A DNA stretch of 64,000 nt from AC-32 sp963755635 (GCA_963755635.1 CAVWKS010000011.1:62001-126000); one strand, 5' to 3'; positions 52,828 through 62,324 are shown, counted from the first letter of the stretch. Notes: generated by a model not told the origin, from the letters alone. Translations and numbers: made by a program.

Positions 52828-53518
52828 CGAGCGCCTCCCGCTGGGCCTCGCCGATCTCGGCGATCCCGGCGGCGGCCAGGTCGAGCAGCGCGTCGAGCCC
52901 TTCGCGGTCGAACGGCGCGCGCTCGGCCGTCGCCTGCACCTCGACGAGCCGCGCTTCGCCGGTCATGACGACGTTGATGTCGACTTCCGCGGCCGAGTCC
53001 TCCACGTAGTCGAGGTCGAGCAGGCGCTCACCGTCGACGATTCCGAGCGAGACGGCCGCGACCGAGTCGGTCAGCACACGACTGAGCCCGGCCCGCCCGA
53101 GCGCCCTCGCCGCCGCGACATACGCGCCGGAGATCGCCGCGCAGCGCGTGCCGCCGTCGGCCTGCAGGACGTCGCAGTCGAGCCACAGCGTCCGCTCGCC
53201 GAGAGCCTCGAAGTCCGTCACCGCCCGGATCGCGCGCCCGATCAGGCGCTGGATCTCGACCGTGCGGCCCTTCTGCTTACCCGCGCTCGCCTCGCGCTGC
53301 GTGCGCTCGCCGGTCGAGGCGGGCAGGAGCGAATACTCGGCCGTCAGCCAGCCGCGTCCCTTGTCGCGCAGCCAGCGGGGAACGCCTTCGTCGAGCGAAG
53401 CGGTGCAGAGAACCCGCGTCTTGCCCTGCGAGTAGAGCACGGAGCCCATCGGCTGCTCGAGGTAGTCGACGAGGATCTCGAGCGGGCGCAGCTGGTCGGG
53501 GCGACGACCTTCTCTCAC
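52811..53518 (-). CDS. rph: Ribonuclease PH
   Basis: 235 residues. REGRRPDQLRPLEILVDYLE, GSVLYSQGKTRVLCTASLDE, RQREASAGKQKGRTVEIQRL (starting at TQREAS) and the C-terminal AAGIAEIGEAQREALDAA identify the 3'-5' phosphorolytic exoribonuclease that trims tRNA 3' ends. Its start overlaps the murI stop by four bases, giving murI-rph-mgtC-rdgB as one tightly packed unit. Normal length. Confidence 0.93.
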   Translation of the reverse strand: MREGRRPDQLRPLEILVDYLEQPMGSVLYSQGKTRVLCTASLDEGVPRWLRDKGRGWLTAEYSLLPASTGERTQREASAGKQKGRTVEIQRLIGRAIRAVTDFEALGERTLWLDCDVLQADGGTRCAAISGAYVAAARALGRAGLSRVLTDSVAAVSLGIVDGERLLDLDYVEDSAAEVDINVVMTGEARLVEVQATAERAPFDREGLDALLDLAAAGIAEIGEAQREALDAAGG

Positions 53519-54333
53519 GCCACGGCTTCCAGGTCCGCGACCGCGACCTGCTCGATCTCGCCGAGCGGCAGCTGCAGGAAGCGCTCGCCGAGCTCGCGGA
53601 AGAGCGACGGCTCGCCCGTCGTCAGGAAGCGGTACGCGCCCTCGCGGCCACGGTCGTTCTCGATGCCCTTGCGCGCGAGCGTCTCGGCCACCTCGCGCGC
53701 GGTCTCCTCGGCCGAGAAGACGAGCGTGACGTCACGCCCGAAGACGCGCTGGAAGATCGGCCGGATCAGCGGGTAGTGCGTGCAGCCGAGGATGACGGTG
53801 TCGACGCCTGCCTCTTTCAGCGGCTCGGCGTACTCGCGAACGGCCTCGGTCGTCTGCGCCGAGAACGGATCGTCGCTCTCGATCAGCGGCACGAGCCGCG
53901 GGCACGCGACCGGGACGAGCTCCACCCCCGCGTCGAGATCGCCGACGAGCTTCGCGTAGCGGCCGGCCTCGACGGTCGCCTGCGTCGCGAGCAGCCCGAT
54001 CCGCCGGTTCCGGGTCGCCTGCACGGCCGCGTGCGCCTCCGGTGTGATCACGCCGACGACGGGAACGCTCAGCTCCGACTGGAGCTGCGGCAGGGCCGCC
54101 GAGGTGGCCGCGTTGCAGGCGACGAGGACGAGCTTCACGTCCTGCGCCTCGAGGAAAACGGCGATCTCGTGCGCGAAGCGGCGGATCTCGTCGAGCGGGC
54201 GCGGCCCGTACGGCAGGCGCGCGTGGTCGCCGAGGTAGACGAAGTCCTCGTTCGGCATCGTCACGAGGCACTCGTGCAGGACGGTCAGCCCGCCCACGCC
54301 CGAGTCGAACACGCCCACCGGCCGCGGATCCAC
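53515..54333 (-). CDS. murI: Glutamate racemase
   Basis: 272 residues from GTG 54333. VGVFDSGVGGLTVLHECLVT opens the fold. The two catalytic cysteines lie in VACNAATSAALPQL and ILGCTHYPLIRPIF, with GVITPEAHAAVQATRN between. It supplies D-glutamate for peptidoglycan. It heads the murI-rph-mgtC-rdgB operon, with a divergent gap of 28 bases to the secreted hydrolase gene. Confidence 0.95.
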   Translation of the reverse strand: MDPRPVGVFDSGVGGLTVLHECLVTMPNEDFVYLGDHARLPYGPRPLDEIRRFAHEIAVFLEAQDVKLVLVACNAATSAALPQLQSELSVPVVGVITPEAHAAVQATRNRRIGLLATQATVEAGRYAKLVGDLDAGVELVPVACPRLVPLIESDDPFSAQTTEAVREYAEPLKEAGVDTVILGCTHYPLIRPIFQRVFGRDVTLVFSAEETAREVAETLARKGIENDRGREGAYRFLTTGEPSLFRELGERFLQLPLGEIEQVAVADLEAVA

Positions 54334-54361
54334 AGGGCGATTCTAGGAGTACTCTGTTCCG

Positions 54362-55768
54362 GTGGGTCGCCGGGTTGTCGTGGTTTGCTGCATGGCGCTG
54401 CTCGCGCTGCTCGCGGCCGGGCGCGCCTCGGCGTTCACGCAGCAGGAAGTGACGATCCCGACGTTCGACGGCGTCGACCTCAGGGGCACGCTCTACGTGC
54501 CGACGACGGGGAGCCCGCCGTACCCGGCGGTCGTGCTCTTCCACGGGATCGGCGGCAAGCGCCAGGACCTCGACCTCGTCGCGCAGCGGTTCGCCCAGAG
54601 CTTCGTCGTCCTCTCGTTCGACGCCCGCGGCCACGGCCAGTCCGGTGGCCTCACCTCGATCGACGGGCCGAATGAGATCGCCGACGCGCGGACGGTGCAC
54701 GACTGGCTCGCCGCGCAGCCCGGGGTCATCCCGAACGAGATCGGCGCCTGGGGCATCTCCATGGGCGGCGGCGCAGTGCTGCGGTCGTTCGTGGAGGGCG
54801 TGCCCTGGGACGCGGCCGAAGTGGTCGAGACCTGGACCGACCTCTACGGCAGCCTCGCGCCGCAGGACCTCTCCAAGTCGGGCGCCGTCTACCAGTTCCT
54901 CAGCTCGGTCCCGGCCGGCAACCTCGACCCGTCGGTCGCGGCGATCGAGAACGACGCGCTCGCGAGCACGAATCTCTCGATACTGCGGGAGTTCGGCGCC
55001 GCGCGCTCGAGCCGCTCCCTGCTCTCGCACGTGACGACGCCCGTGTACTTCTTCCAGGGTCGGCGCGACTTCGCGTTCGGGATCGACCAGGCGATCGCCG
55101 GCTACCAGCTCGTCAAGGGCCCGAAGCAGCTCTACATCGGGGACTTCGGCCACTCGCCGTCGACCTTCCCCGGCCCCGACATCGCAGCGGTTCTGAATCA
55201 AGGCAACGGCTTCTTCGTGCGCTGGCTGGTCCGTCCGCCACTCCGGCCGGTCGTCAAGCCAATCCTGGTCGCGCCCGATCCGTTCCGCCGCGCTCCAAGC
55301 GCATACAAGAAGCTGCCGCCGACCCGCGCCGCCCACATCGCCTTCGCCGGCACAAACAAGCTGACCGGCGAGGCCAAGGCCGCCCGGAGGAGCGCTCGCA
55401 CCGGCACCCCGCTCGAGACCTTCGGCAGCGGCCGCCTCAAGCTGAAGGTGACCCTCTCCGGCGGCTGGGAGCGGTTGGTCGCAGTGCTGACCGCGAGGAC
55501 GCCGAAGCACAAGACGATCGTCGTCAGCGAGGGCGGGATCAACACGATGGGGATGGCCGGCAGTCACCAGCTCGCGATCAAGCTGAGCTCCGACGCGACC
55601 CTGATCCCGAAGGGCTCGCGGCTGACGATCACGGTCGCCTCGAACTCGCAGGCTCAGGACCCGAACAACCTGCTCTACCTCGACCTGCCGCAGCCGCCGG
55701 CCGCGACGATCAAGCTCGGCCCGGCGCGGCTCGACCTGCCGGTGCTCAGGAAGCCGATCTCGAAGTGA
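54362..55768 (+). CDS. Secreted alpha/beta hydrolase (CocE/dienelactone-like) with C-terminal beta domain
   Basis: 468 residues from GTG 54362. The signal peptide has ALLALLAAGRASAFTQQEVT. PYPAVVLFHGIGGKRQDLDL is the oxyanion region, VLSFDARGHGQSGGLTSIDG the second block and the nucleophile is in GAWGISMGGGAVLRSF (G-x-S-x-G). The acid region is VYFFQGRRDFAFGIDQA and His is in IGDFGHSPSTFPGPD. The last ~130 residues form a beta-rich module like the C-terminal domain of X-Pro dipeptidyl-peptidases. Substrate unknown. It is coupled (GTGA overlap) to the binding protein gene that follows, hinting at uptake of its product. Confidence 0.78.
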   Translation: MGRRVVVVCCMALLALLAAGRASAFTQQEVTIPTFDGVDLRGTLYVPTTGSPPYPAVVLFHGIGGKRQDLDLVAQRFAQSFVVLSFDARGHGQSGGLTSIDGPNEIADARTVHDWLAAQPGVIPNEIGAWGISMGGGAVLRSFVEGVPWDAAEVVETWTDLYGSLAPQDLSKSGAVYQFLSSVPAGNLDPSVAAIENDALASTNLSILREFGAARSSRSLLSHVTTPVYFFQGRRDFAFGIDQAIAGYQLVKGPKQLYIGDFGHSPSTFPGPDIAAVLNQGNGFFVRWLVRPPLRPVVKPILVAPDPFRRAPSAYKKLPPTRAAHIAFAGTNKLTGEAKAARRSARTGTPLETFGSGRLKLKVTLSGGWERLVAVLTARTPKHKTIVVSEGGINTMGMAGSHQLAIKLSSDATLIPKGSRLTITVASNSQAQDPNNLLYLDLPQPPAATIKLGPARLDLPVLRKPISK

Positions 55769-56979
55769 GGCGCGCCGCGCTCATCGTCCTGGCCGCGCTC
55801 GGCCTCGCGGTCCCCGCCGCGAGCAGCGGCCCGGCCGACACGCCGCCCGGGATCACGCCGACGCAGATCCTGATCGGCGGCACGGTCCCGCTGAGCGGCC
55901 AGGCCTCGGCGTTCGGCGCGGTCGGCCCGTCGGCCAACGCGTACTTCAAGTACGTCAACGCCCACGGCGGCGTCAACGGGCGGAAGATCAAGTACGTCTA
56001 CCGCGACGACGGCTACGACCCCGCGCGCACACTCAACGAGACGCGCCGCCTCGTCGAGCAGGACAAGGTCTTCGCGATCTTCAACACGGTCGGCACGGAG
56101 CACACCATCGCGATCCGCGGCTACCTGAACGCACTCGGCGTCCCCGAGCTGTTCGCCGGGACGGGCGCGGCGCGCGTCGGCCGCGGCTACAAGCAGTACA
56201 AGTGGTCGATGGGCTACCTGCCCAGCTTCGAGGGCGAGGGCGACATCTACGGCCACTACATCGTCAAGCACCGGCCGAAGGCGAAGATCGCCGTGCTGTA
56301 CGAGAACAGCGACTACGGGCAGGACCTGCTCCGCGGTCTCCGCCGGGGTCTCGGCAAGCACGCGAACCGAATCGTCGCGACGCAGTCGTACGAGGTCACG
56401 GACTCGAGCGTCCAATCGCAGATCGCGCGGTTGCGCGCGTCGCGCGCCGACACCTTCATGCTCTTCGCGCTGCCGTTCCAGGCGATCCAGGCCTTCCAGT
56501 ACGCGTACCAGCTCGGCTGGTTCCCGCGCTTCTTCGTCAGCGCCGTCTCGATCGAGCCGACGATCATGTCGATCGCCCGCACGAACACGCGCGGCAAGGA
56601 GACCAACGGCGCGCTCAGCTTCGCGTTCGTGAAGGATCCGACCTCGCCCGCGTGGAAGAAGGACCCGGCCGTGGCGCTCTACAAGAAGATCCTCAAGCGC
56701 TACGACCCCGGCGGGCGGGTCAACGACGTCTACAACTGGTACGGGATGACGGTCGCGTTCTCGATGGTCGACGCGCTCAAGCACGCCGGCCGCAACCCGA
56801 CCCGCGCGAGCCTGCTGCGGGCCGCGACGCACATGAACGAGCGCAACAATCCATTCCTGCTGCCGGGAGTCCATGTGCGAACGAGCCCGACGAACTACTT
56901 CCCGATCGCAAAGGCGCGGATGGTGCGGTACCAGAAGACGCTGTGGGTGCTGTTCGGGCCGCTTGTTACTCCGCGCTAG
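55765..56979 (+). CDS. ABC transporter substrate-binding protein, branched-chain amino acid (LivJ) type
   Basis: 404 residues from GTG 55765, with an N-terminal signal peptide (ALIVLAALGLAVPAASSGPA). GITPTQILIGGTVPLSGQAS and KIKYVYRDDGYDPARTLNET are hallmarks of the type 1 periplasmic-binding fold (Peripla_BP_6), as are AVLYENSDYGQDLLRGLRRG and GMTVAFSMVDALKHAGRNPT. No Cys lipobox is seen. No permease or ATPase genes are next to it, so it may serve a distant transporter. It might instead capture ligand for the hydrolase upstream. Confidence 0.82.
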   Translation: MRRAALIVLAALGLAVPAASSGPADTPPGITPTQILIGGTVPLSGQASAFGAVGPSANAYFKYVNAHGGVNGRKIKYVYRDDGYDPARTLNETRRLVEQDKVFAIFNTVGTEHTIAIRGYLNALGVPELFAGTGAARVGRGYKQYKWSMGYLPSFEGEGDIYGHYIVKHRPKAKIAVLYENSDYGQDLLRGLRRGLGKHANRIVATQSYEVTDSSVQSQIARLRASRADTFMLFALPFQAIQAFQYAYQLGWFPRFFVSAVSIEPTIMSIARTNTRGKETNGALSFAFVKDPTSPAWKKDPAVALYKKILKRYDPGGRVNDVYNWYGMTVAFSMVDALKHAGRNPTRASLLRAATHMNERNNPFLLPGVHVRTSPTNYFPIAKARMVRYQKTLWVLFGPLVTPR

Positions 56980-57056
56980 TGCTTGTTAACTAACGGCTTG
57001 TGGGCTCGTCTTACATGAACGAACCGGTCCAGGGGGATCTCCCAAAGGAAGGGGCT

Positions 57057-58220
57057 ATGTCAAAGAAATTCCGTCTGTTAGTGCTGGCCGTTGCCGCCGC
57101 GAGCCTCACGCTTGTTGCGATCGCCTCGGCCGGGCAGGCAAAGCAGGGGCTTACCGTGCGGCACGCGCGAACAGGCGCACCGACCAAGGTCTCCGGCTAC
57201 GCGAGCATTCCGGAGCTCGCTGTGCAGCAGAAGAGCTACAAGCTCGGTGCCGCGTCCGATCCCGGTTTCTTGTTCTTCTCGGATCCGGACACGAACGACC
57301 CGACCGCGAAGATGACGATCTTCTCGCCGTCCGGCTACACCAGCGCGCTGACGCAGGCGCCGGGCACGACGGTCGGCAAGGCCTACGCGATCGTCAAGGC
57401 GCACGCGCTCGCCGACGCGCTCCTGCCCCTTTCTGGGCCGGTCGTCGTCGGGAACCCGGCCGACCCGGCACTCGTGGCGGCCTACAACCAGTGCAAGGGC
57501 CCGAGCGATCCGCCCGCCCCGCAGGAGGTCCTCGTCCTGAACACCAGCCTCCAGGGCTCGGCGATTCAGGTGCCCGACTTCCTCAACACCCTCGGGCCGT
57601 ACGTGACGCAGGAGATCTGCCTGACGCCGCCCGCGGCGACGCCTTTCGAGGCCGATGTCGTGCTGGCGAACTTCTCGATCAACGGCGTCTTCCACAACGC
57701 AGCCGCGGCAGGCGGCTACCAGTGGTCCACCGACCTGACGCCGTACGCCGGCAACGTGCCGGATGCAGCTTCGACGGTCGAGGTACGGAGTTACGTGGGC
57801 CTGCCTTCATCTCTCACGCTCAAGCGCTTGAAGAGCAAGCCGACGATCAACAAGTTCAGCGGCAAGCTGGCCATCTCGGGCGTCAACACGGCCGGCCTCA
57901 AGCTCGACCTCTACTGGTCGACGGGCACGAAGCCGGCGGCCGACTACACCAACCCGTCGCTCGTCGGGCTCACCGGCAAGACGAAGAAGCCGGCGCGCAC
58001 GACGAAGTTGAAGGCGACCGGCAGCTACCTGGTCACGCACGGAAGGGTGAAGAAGAGGACGTTCTTCCAGGCCCGGCTCGAAGACGAGTGGGCATTCCCG
58101 AGTTGCCAGGGACCGTCCCCGACGGGACTGCCGATCCCCTGCCTCGAGGAGCTTCTCTCACCGATGAACTCGAACCAGCTCGCGGTCAAGCCGCCCAAGA
58201 AGAAGAAGCACCACCGCTAG
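57057..58220 (+). CDS. Secreted protein of unknown function with lysine-rich C-terminus
   Basis: 387 residues from ATG 57057, which follows AAGGAAGGGG; the longer open frame from 57000 has no domain character. Signal peptide KFRLLVLAVAAASLTLVAIA. The mature chain is Ser/Thr/Ala-rich and beta-type, e.g. FLFFSDPDTNDPTAKMTIFS and LVAAYNQCKGPSDPP. The last 100 residues carry TGKTKKPARTTKLKATGSYL and end PPKKKKHHR. The basic tail could bind the wall or another anion. I recognise no family. It ends 20 bases before a strong terminator. Confidence 0.6.
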   Translation: MSKKFRLLVLAVAAASLTLVAIASAGQAKQGLTVRHARTGAPTKVSGYASIPELAVQQKSYKLGAASDPGFLFFSDPDTNDPTAKMTIFSPSGYTSALTQAPGTTVGKAYAIVKAHALADALLPLSGPVVVGNPADPALVAAYNQCKGPSDPPAPQEVLVLNTSLQGSAIQVPDFLNTLGPYVTQEICLTPPAATPFEADVVLANFSINGVFHNAAAAGGYQWSTDLTPYAGNVPDAASTVEVRSYVGLPSSLTLKRLKSKPTINKFSGKLAISGVNTAGLKLDLYWSTGTKPAADYTNPSLVGLTGKTKKPARTTKLKATGSYLVTHGRVKKRTFFQARLEDEWAFPSCQGPSPTGLPIPCLEELLSPMNSNQLAVKPPKKKKHHR

Positions 58221-58240
58221 ACATTTCGTCGTCTCTGCTC

Positions 58241-58265
58241 GAGGGGCTCCCGCGTGGAGCCCCTC
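58241..58265 (+). terminator. Intrinsic terminator-like hairpin
   Basis: GAGGGGCTCC and GGAGCCCCTC form a perfect 10-bp stem with a CGCGT loop, 20 bases after the stop of the secreted-protein gene. Its right arm overlaps the 3' end of the convergent rhodanese gene, so it may serve both directions. Confidence 0.75.
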
Positions 58266-59085
58266 AGCGTTCCATGGGCAGGTCGTCGTGGCGCGACCAT
58301 TCGTGCCACGAGCCCGGGTAGTTGCGCGCGTCGTAGCCAGCGAAACGAAGGGCCAGCGCGGCGAGGGTCGAGCGTGAGCCGGAGTGGCAGTAGGCGACGA
58401 CCTCGGCGCCTTCGGGCAGGCCGGTCAGCTCCCGGATCCGGTCCGGCGGCAGCGGCCGGCCGGGGCCGGCGAAGAGCTCCTGGTAGTCGAGCCGGCGCGC
58501 GCCCGGTATGTGGCCCTGGCGGGGATCGCACGGCGAGCCGGCGCGTCCCGAGAACTCCTCCGGGGTGCGGACGTCGAGAATCGTCAGCGCCGGGTCCTCG
58601 AGCCGGTCGCGCAGCTCCTGCCAGGTCGGCACAGCCTCGGGCCGCGGCTCCAGGCTGACCTTCGTCTTCTGCAGCTCGACGGGCCCTTGCTCGAGCTCGC
58701 CGGGCCAGCCCGCGATGCCCTGCGCGAGCACCGAGACGCGGGGGTGGCCGGCGAGCTGGGCCGCCTGGGCCGAGGCCGCTGCGCCCACGCAGTCGCCGCG
58801 GTCGTAGAGGACGAGGCGCTCCTCGCCGGTGACGCCGTGGCGGCCGAGCCTGCGCTGGATCTCGACCGCGAGCTCGCGAATCGTCTCCGGGTCGGCGAGC
58901 GGCGGCGGCGAGCCGAGAACGAGCGGAATCGAGTGAGGCAGGTGCCCGCGCTGGTGCGCGTTCGGCCCGCGGCAGTCGCCGAGCACGAGGTCGGCCTCAC
59001 CGAGCCGCTCCTGCACCCAGCCCGCGTCAACCAGGGGCGGAAGGTCTCCGGCACCTTGTAACAGACTGTTACTTGGGTGGTTCAC
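58264..59085 (-). CDS. Two-domain sulfurtransferase (rhodanese/MST type)
   Basis: 273 residues from GTG 59085, which overlaps the GST stop (GTGA). Two rhodanese domains are present: ADLVLGDCRGPNAHQRGHLP and VLYDRGDCVGAAASAQAAQL in the first, TILDVRTPEEFSGRAGSPCD and VVAYCHSGSRSTLAALALRF in the second. The C-terminal loop CHSGSR holds the sulfur-accepting Cys, with the first domain lacking it. It transfers sulfane sulfur to cyanide or thiols. It belongs to a minus-strand run GNAT-GST-rhodanese. The 15-base palindrome at 59058 lies in codons 5-9. Confidence 0.85.
   Translation of the reverse strand: MNHPSNSLLQGAGDLPPLVDAGWVQERLGEADLVLGDCRGPNAHQRGHLPHSIPLVLGSPPPLADPETIRELAVEIQRRLGRHGVTGEERLVLYDRGDCVGAAASAQAAQLAGHPRVSVLAQGIAGWPGELEQGPVELQKTKVSLEPRPEAVPTWQELRDRLEDPALTILDVRTPEEFSGRAGSPCDPRQGHIPGARRLDYQELFAGPGRPLPPDRIRELTGLPEGAEVVAYCHSGSRSTLAALALRFAGYDARNYPGSWHEWSRHDDLPMER
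59058..59072. repeat. Perfect palindrome GTAACAGACTGTTAC near the rhodanese start
   Basis: Seven-base arms around a central A, 14-28 bases into the rhodanese gene. It shares its whole pattern with the near-palindrome in glmM at 39996. Could be a weak operator; the biological meaning is unclear. Confidence 0.3.
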
Positions 59086-59651
59086 AGCGCGGCGACGACC
59101 TCGCGCTCGGCTGCGATCGCCGGGCGGGCGAGCAGGCGCTCGAGCCAGTCCGCGAGCGATGGCCCGAGCTCGAGGTCGAAGCGATCGAGCGCGCGCAGGA
59201 TCCAGGGGACGTAGCCGATGTCCGCGAGGCCGTACTCGCGGCCGGAGAGGTACGGCTGTGCCTCCAGCGCGCCTTCGAGCTGGTCCAGCTTGGCGTCGAG
59301 CAGCTCGCGCGGCTCGCCGCGACGAACGGCGTAGTACGCGTCGCCGAGCCGGTCGTCGAAGCGCTCCAGCCAGAGGCGCCCGAGCGCGCGCTCGGCGGGA
59401 TCGGCCGGCCAGAGCGCCGGCTCGGGATAGCGCTCCTCGAGGTACTCCATGATCACGACCGACTCCGGCAGCACGAGCCCGCCGTCTTCCTCGTAAACCG
59501 GGACGCGGCCAAGCGGGTTCTTCCCGTAGAGCCAGGCCGGGCGGTCGGAGAGGTCGATCTCGACGGCGTCGTAGTCGAGCCCCTTCTCGGCGAGCGCGAT
59601 CCGGGCGCGGGCGGCGTACGGGCAGCGCTCGGCGGTGTAGAGCGTCGGCAC
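59082..59651 (-). CDS. Glutathione S-transferase-family protein
   Basis: 189 residues. The thioredoxin-like N-terminal domain has MPTLYTAERCPYAARARIAL with CPYA at residues ~10-13 in place of the usual Ser/Tyr, so a Cys-type (omega/beta-like) enzyme is likely. KNPLGRVPVYEEDGGLVLPE with PESVVIMEYLEERYPEPAL carries the cis-Pro. A helical C-terminal domain follows (to residue ~189). Actinobacteria usually lack glutathione, so the thiol substrate may be mycothiol or another; this is inference. Confidence 0.8.
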   Translation of the reverse strand: MPTLYTAERCPYAARARIALAEKGLDYDAVEIDLSDRPAWLYGKNPLGRVPVYEEDGGLVLPESVVIMEYLEERYPEPALWPADPAERALGRLWLERFDDRLGDAYYAVRRGEPRELLDAKLDQLEGALEAQPYLSGREYGLADIGYVPWILRALDRFDLELGPSLADWLERLLARPAIAAEREVVAAL

Positions 59652-59660
59652 GGCCGCAGC

Positions 59661-60594
59661 CTAGCCCGGCAGGCCCATCAGTCCGGCGAGCTGCTGCAGC
59701 AGCTCTGGCCCGGGTGGGAGGTCGTCCGGCGACGACGCGGTTCGGGCGACGGCGCGCACCTGCCCCGGGTCGGCTCCGGTCAGGCGCGCGACGACCGTCG
59801 CGTTGGCGCCGAGCGCCACGACGTCGCCGGGCGGGACCGGCCCGTAGTACTCCGGCACGGACTGGTACTCGTCCACGACCGAGCCGCGCTCGTAGAGGAC
59901 GTAGCGAACGACGCGCCCGTCCTCGAGAGCGAGCGTGCAGACGACGGCCGAGGTCGCGTTCGACAGCTCGGAGGCGAGGCGGTCGAGCGCGCGGCGGTCG
60001 CGGTCGAGCAGGTCGGCCCGCACGGCCGTCCAGCCGTTCTCCGGGCCTGAGCAAGCTCGGGTCGGAGCCGCCGAAGCGCGGCAGGTACTTGGCGACCGCA
60101 GCCTCGACCCCGGCCCGGTCGTCGGTCTGGACGTACAGCGACGCCCGAGACTCGCGCGGCCCGGTCTCGGCGAGCCGCGACTCGAGCTCGTCGAGCGGCG
60201 TGACGAGCCGCAGCGCCCAGTCGCGAAAGCCGAGCCGCTGCCAGACCGCGCGACCGGCCTCGTTCGTCTTGTCGACGTCGAGCGTGACGTGCTCGGCTCC
60301 CTGGGCCCGCCCGCGCTCAGCGAACCCGGCCATCAGCGCCTTGCCGACCCCCTCGCGCCGCCGCTCGGGCACGACGTAGATCACGTTCACGTGCGCGACC
60401 TTGCTCGAGAGCACCTCGCCGAACAGGAGCCCGACGGGCTCGCCGTCCTCGGCGATCAGCGCGATCTTGCTGCGGAGGTCCTGCGGGTCGAACACGGGCC
60501 GGCCGAACGGCCGGTCCCAGAGCTCGTCCATCAGCGCCTCCATGAAGCGGGCGGCCGTGGCGTCGTCGGCGGGGGTGGCGTCGCGAATGTTCAG
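59661..60594 (-). CDS. GNAT acetyltransferase with extra C-terminal domain, frameshifted, CTG start
   Basis: The N-terminus NIRDATPADDATAARF and VNVIYVVPERRREGVGKALM (acetyl-CoA motif A, R-x-x-G-x-G/A) with RAVWQRLGFRDWALRL define a GNAT domain to residue ~150. The frame breaks near 60042, and a ~120-residue second region (YVLYERGSVVDEYQSVPEYY) follows to 59661. Only CTG 60594, overlapping the GMC stop (CTGA), precedes NIRD. ATG 60543 would cut the first strand, so a CTG start is favoured. The acceptor is unknown. The second region has no family I recognise. Confidence 0.72.
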
Positions 60595-62324
60595 AGCCGT
60601 GAGGCTAGCGCGCCGGCGTTCATGTGCGCGAGGGCAGAGATCGTGATCATCGGATTGACGCCCGATGCGCTCGGGAACGCCGAGCCGTCGCAGACGACCA
60701 CATCCGGGGAGCCCCAGAGCCTGCCCTCCCAGTCGCAGGCCGACGTCTCGGGCGAGCCGCCCATGCGCGCGCTGCCCATCTGGTGGAACGAGAAGAGGCT
60801 CGGCTCGGAGGTGACGATCCGCTCCGCGCCGGCGGCCTCGAGGATGCGGACGGCGCCGTCGATCCCCGCGCGCAGGTGCCGCGCGTCGTAGGCCGAGAGC
60901 CTGTACTGAACGGCCGGCGTCCCGTCGCGCCGGACGCGCACCCGGCCGCCGTCGCGGTCGCGCAGGAGCACACCGAGGGGAGCCGCGCGCGCCAGCCCGA
61001 GCATCAGCTCCCGGTGCTCGCGGGCGCCGGTCCACGGCAGGAACGCCGCGGCGAACCCCGGGTGCGTCGCGGTCGTCTCGTAGCGCAGGCCGTAGCCCGA
61101 GTCGAGGTCGGCGAGCTCGTCCGAGTAGAGCGCCTGCATCGTCCCCTCCCAGGGGCGGATCTCCTCGTCGAAGAAGCCGAGCGCGCCGCCGACCGGGTGG
61201 AGGTGGAGGTTGCGGCCGACGTGCCGGTTGCCGAGCCCGGAGCGGAGCAGGAGCGCAGGCGTGTGGATCGCGCCGCACGCCACCACGACCGCTCGGGCAC
61301 GCACGCTGAGCGCGCCGGCTTCTACCAGCGGCCCGGGCGAGATCCGCTCCGCCCGCGCGCCCGTGACGATCCTCGCTCCGGCGCGCTCGGCGTCGACGAG
61401 CCAGGTGCGGTCGCTCGACTGCTTCGCGCCGAGCCGGCAGCCGTACGGGCAGTAGCCGCAGACCTGACCCTGGTCGCAGCCACGCACGTCGCGCGGCATC
61501 GCGTCCACGTGCCAGCCGAGCCGCTCGAGCCCGGCCCGCACCTTCTCCTCACGCGCCGGGACCCGGTTGTGCTCCGTGTTCGCGCCGAGCCGCTCCCACG
61601 CCGCGTCGAGGCTGCGCGCGAAGGCGTCGGTCGCGAAGGGCCCGCCCCACTCCTCACGCACGCCGTCCGGCGTCCGGAACGAGGTCGTGTAGTTGACGAC
61701 CGTCCCGCCGCCGAGACACGACCCGGCGAGGATGCCGACGCTCTGGTCGGTCGTCGCGAGCGCGCCGCCGTCGAGGTACAGCCGCTCCAGGCCGGCGAGC
61801 TCCGCGCCGTCGAAGTCCGGCGGGCCGTAGTAGCCGCCGGCTTCGAGCACGACGACGTCGAGCCCGGCTCCAGCGAGCACCGCCGCCGCCGGCCCGCCGC
61901 CGGCGCCGGAGCCGATCACGCAGACGTCGCAGTCGAGCTCACCTTGGGCAGCAATCGGCGTGAGCGGCTTCGGCGGCGCCTGAGGGTCGGCCCCGAGCGG
62001 CCCCGGGTAGCCGAGCTCCTCCCACGGCGCGCCCGGCAGCGTCCAGGCGAGCAGCAGGATGCCTTTGCGCAGCGCGTGGAAGCCGGTCCGCCGCAGCGCG
62101 ACCCGGCTCCCGCCCCAGGCCAGCAGGATCCGCTCGCGGCGGGCGTGTGGCAGCCGGTGGAACTGACGCGCAGCGAACAGCCCGACCAGCGCGGACAGCC
62201 GCCGCTGCTCGCTCCGCGGCAGCCTTGCGACGAGCTTCTCCATGAACGCCTGAGCGACCCGCTCGCCCGAGCCGGGCGCGAACGTGTCCGCGATCGCCTC
62301 GAGCGTCTTCAGCGAGCGCGCCAT
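60591..62324 (-). CDS. GMC-family oxidoreductase (long-chain alcohol oxidase-like)
   Basis: 577 residues from ATG 62324. The N-terminal ~110 residues are helical (RSLKTLEAIADTFAPGSGER) as in fatty alcohol oxidases. The FAD motif DCDVCVIGSGAGGGPAAAVL is at ~133-152, then LAGSCLGGGTVVNYTTSFRT, GYCPYGCRLGAKQSSD and VVVACGAIHTPALLLRSGLG. The C-terminal active-site end is FHQMGSARMGGSPETSACDW and GSAFPSASGVNPMITISALA. It oxidises alcohols with FAD, passing electrons to O2 or an acceptor. Its stop overlaps the GNAT start. Confidence 0.88.
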   Translation of the reverse strand: MARSLKTLEAIADTFAPGSGERVAQAFMEKLVARLPRSEQRRLSALVGLFAARQFHRLPHARRERILLAWGGSRVALRRTGFHALRKGILLLAWTLPGAPWEELGYPGPLGADPQAPPKPLTPIAAQGELDCDVCVIGSGAGGGPAAAVLAGAGLDVVVLEAGGYYGPPDFDGAELAGLERLYLDGGALATTDQSVGILAGSCLGGGTVVNYTTSFRTPDGVREEWGGPFATDAFARSLDAAWERLGANTEHNRVPAREEKVRAGLERLGWHVDAMPRDVRGCDQGQVCGYCPYGCRLGAKQSSDRTWLVDAERAGARIVTGARAERISPGPLVEAGALSVRARAVVVACGAIHTPALLLRSGLGNRHVGRNLHLHPVGGALGFFDEEIRPWEGTMQALYSDELADLDSGYGLRYETTATHPGFAAAFLPWTGAREHRELMLGLARAAPLGVLLRDRDGGRVRVRRDGTPAVQYRLSAYDARHLRAGIDGAVRILEAAGAERIVTSEPSLFSFHQMGSARMGGSPETSACDWEGRLWGSPDVVVCDGSAFPSASGVNPMITISALAHMNAGALASRL

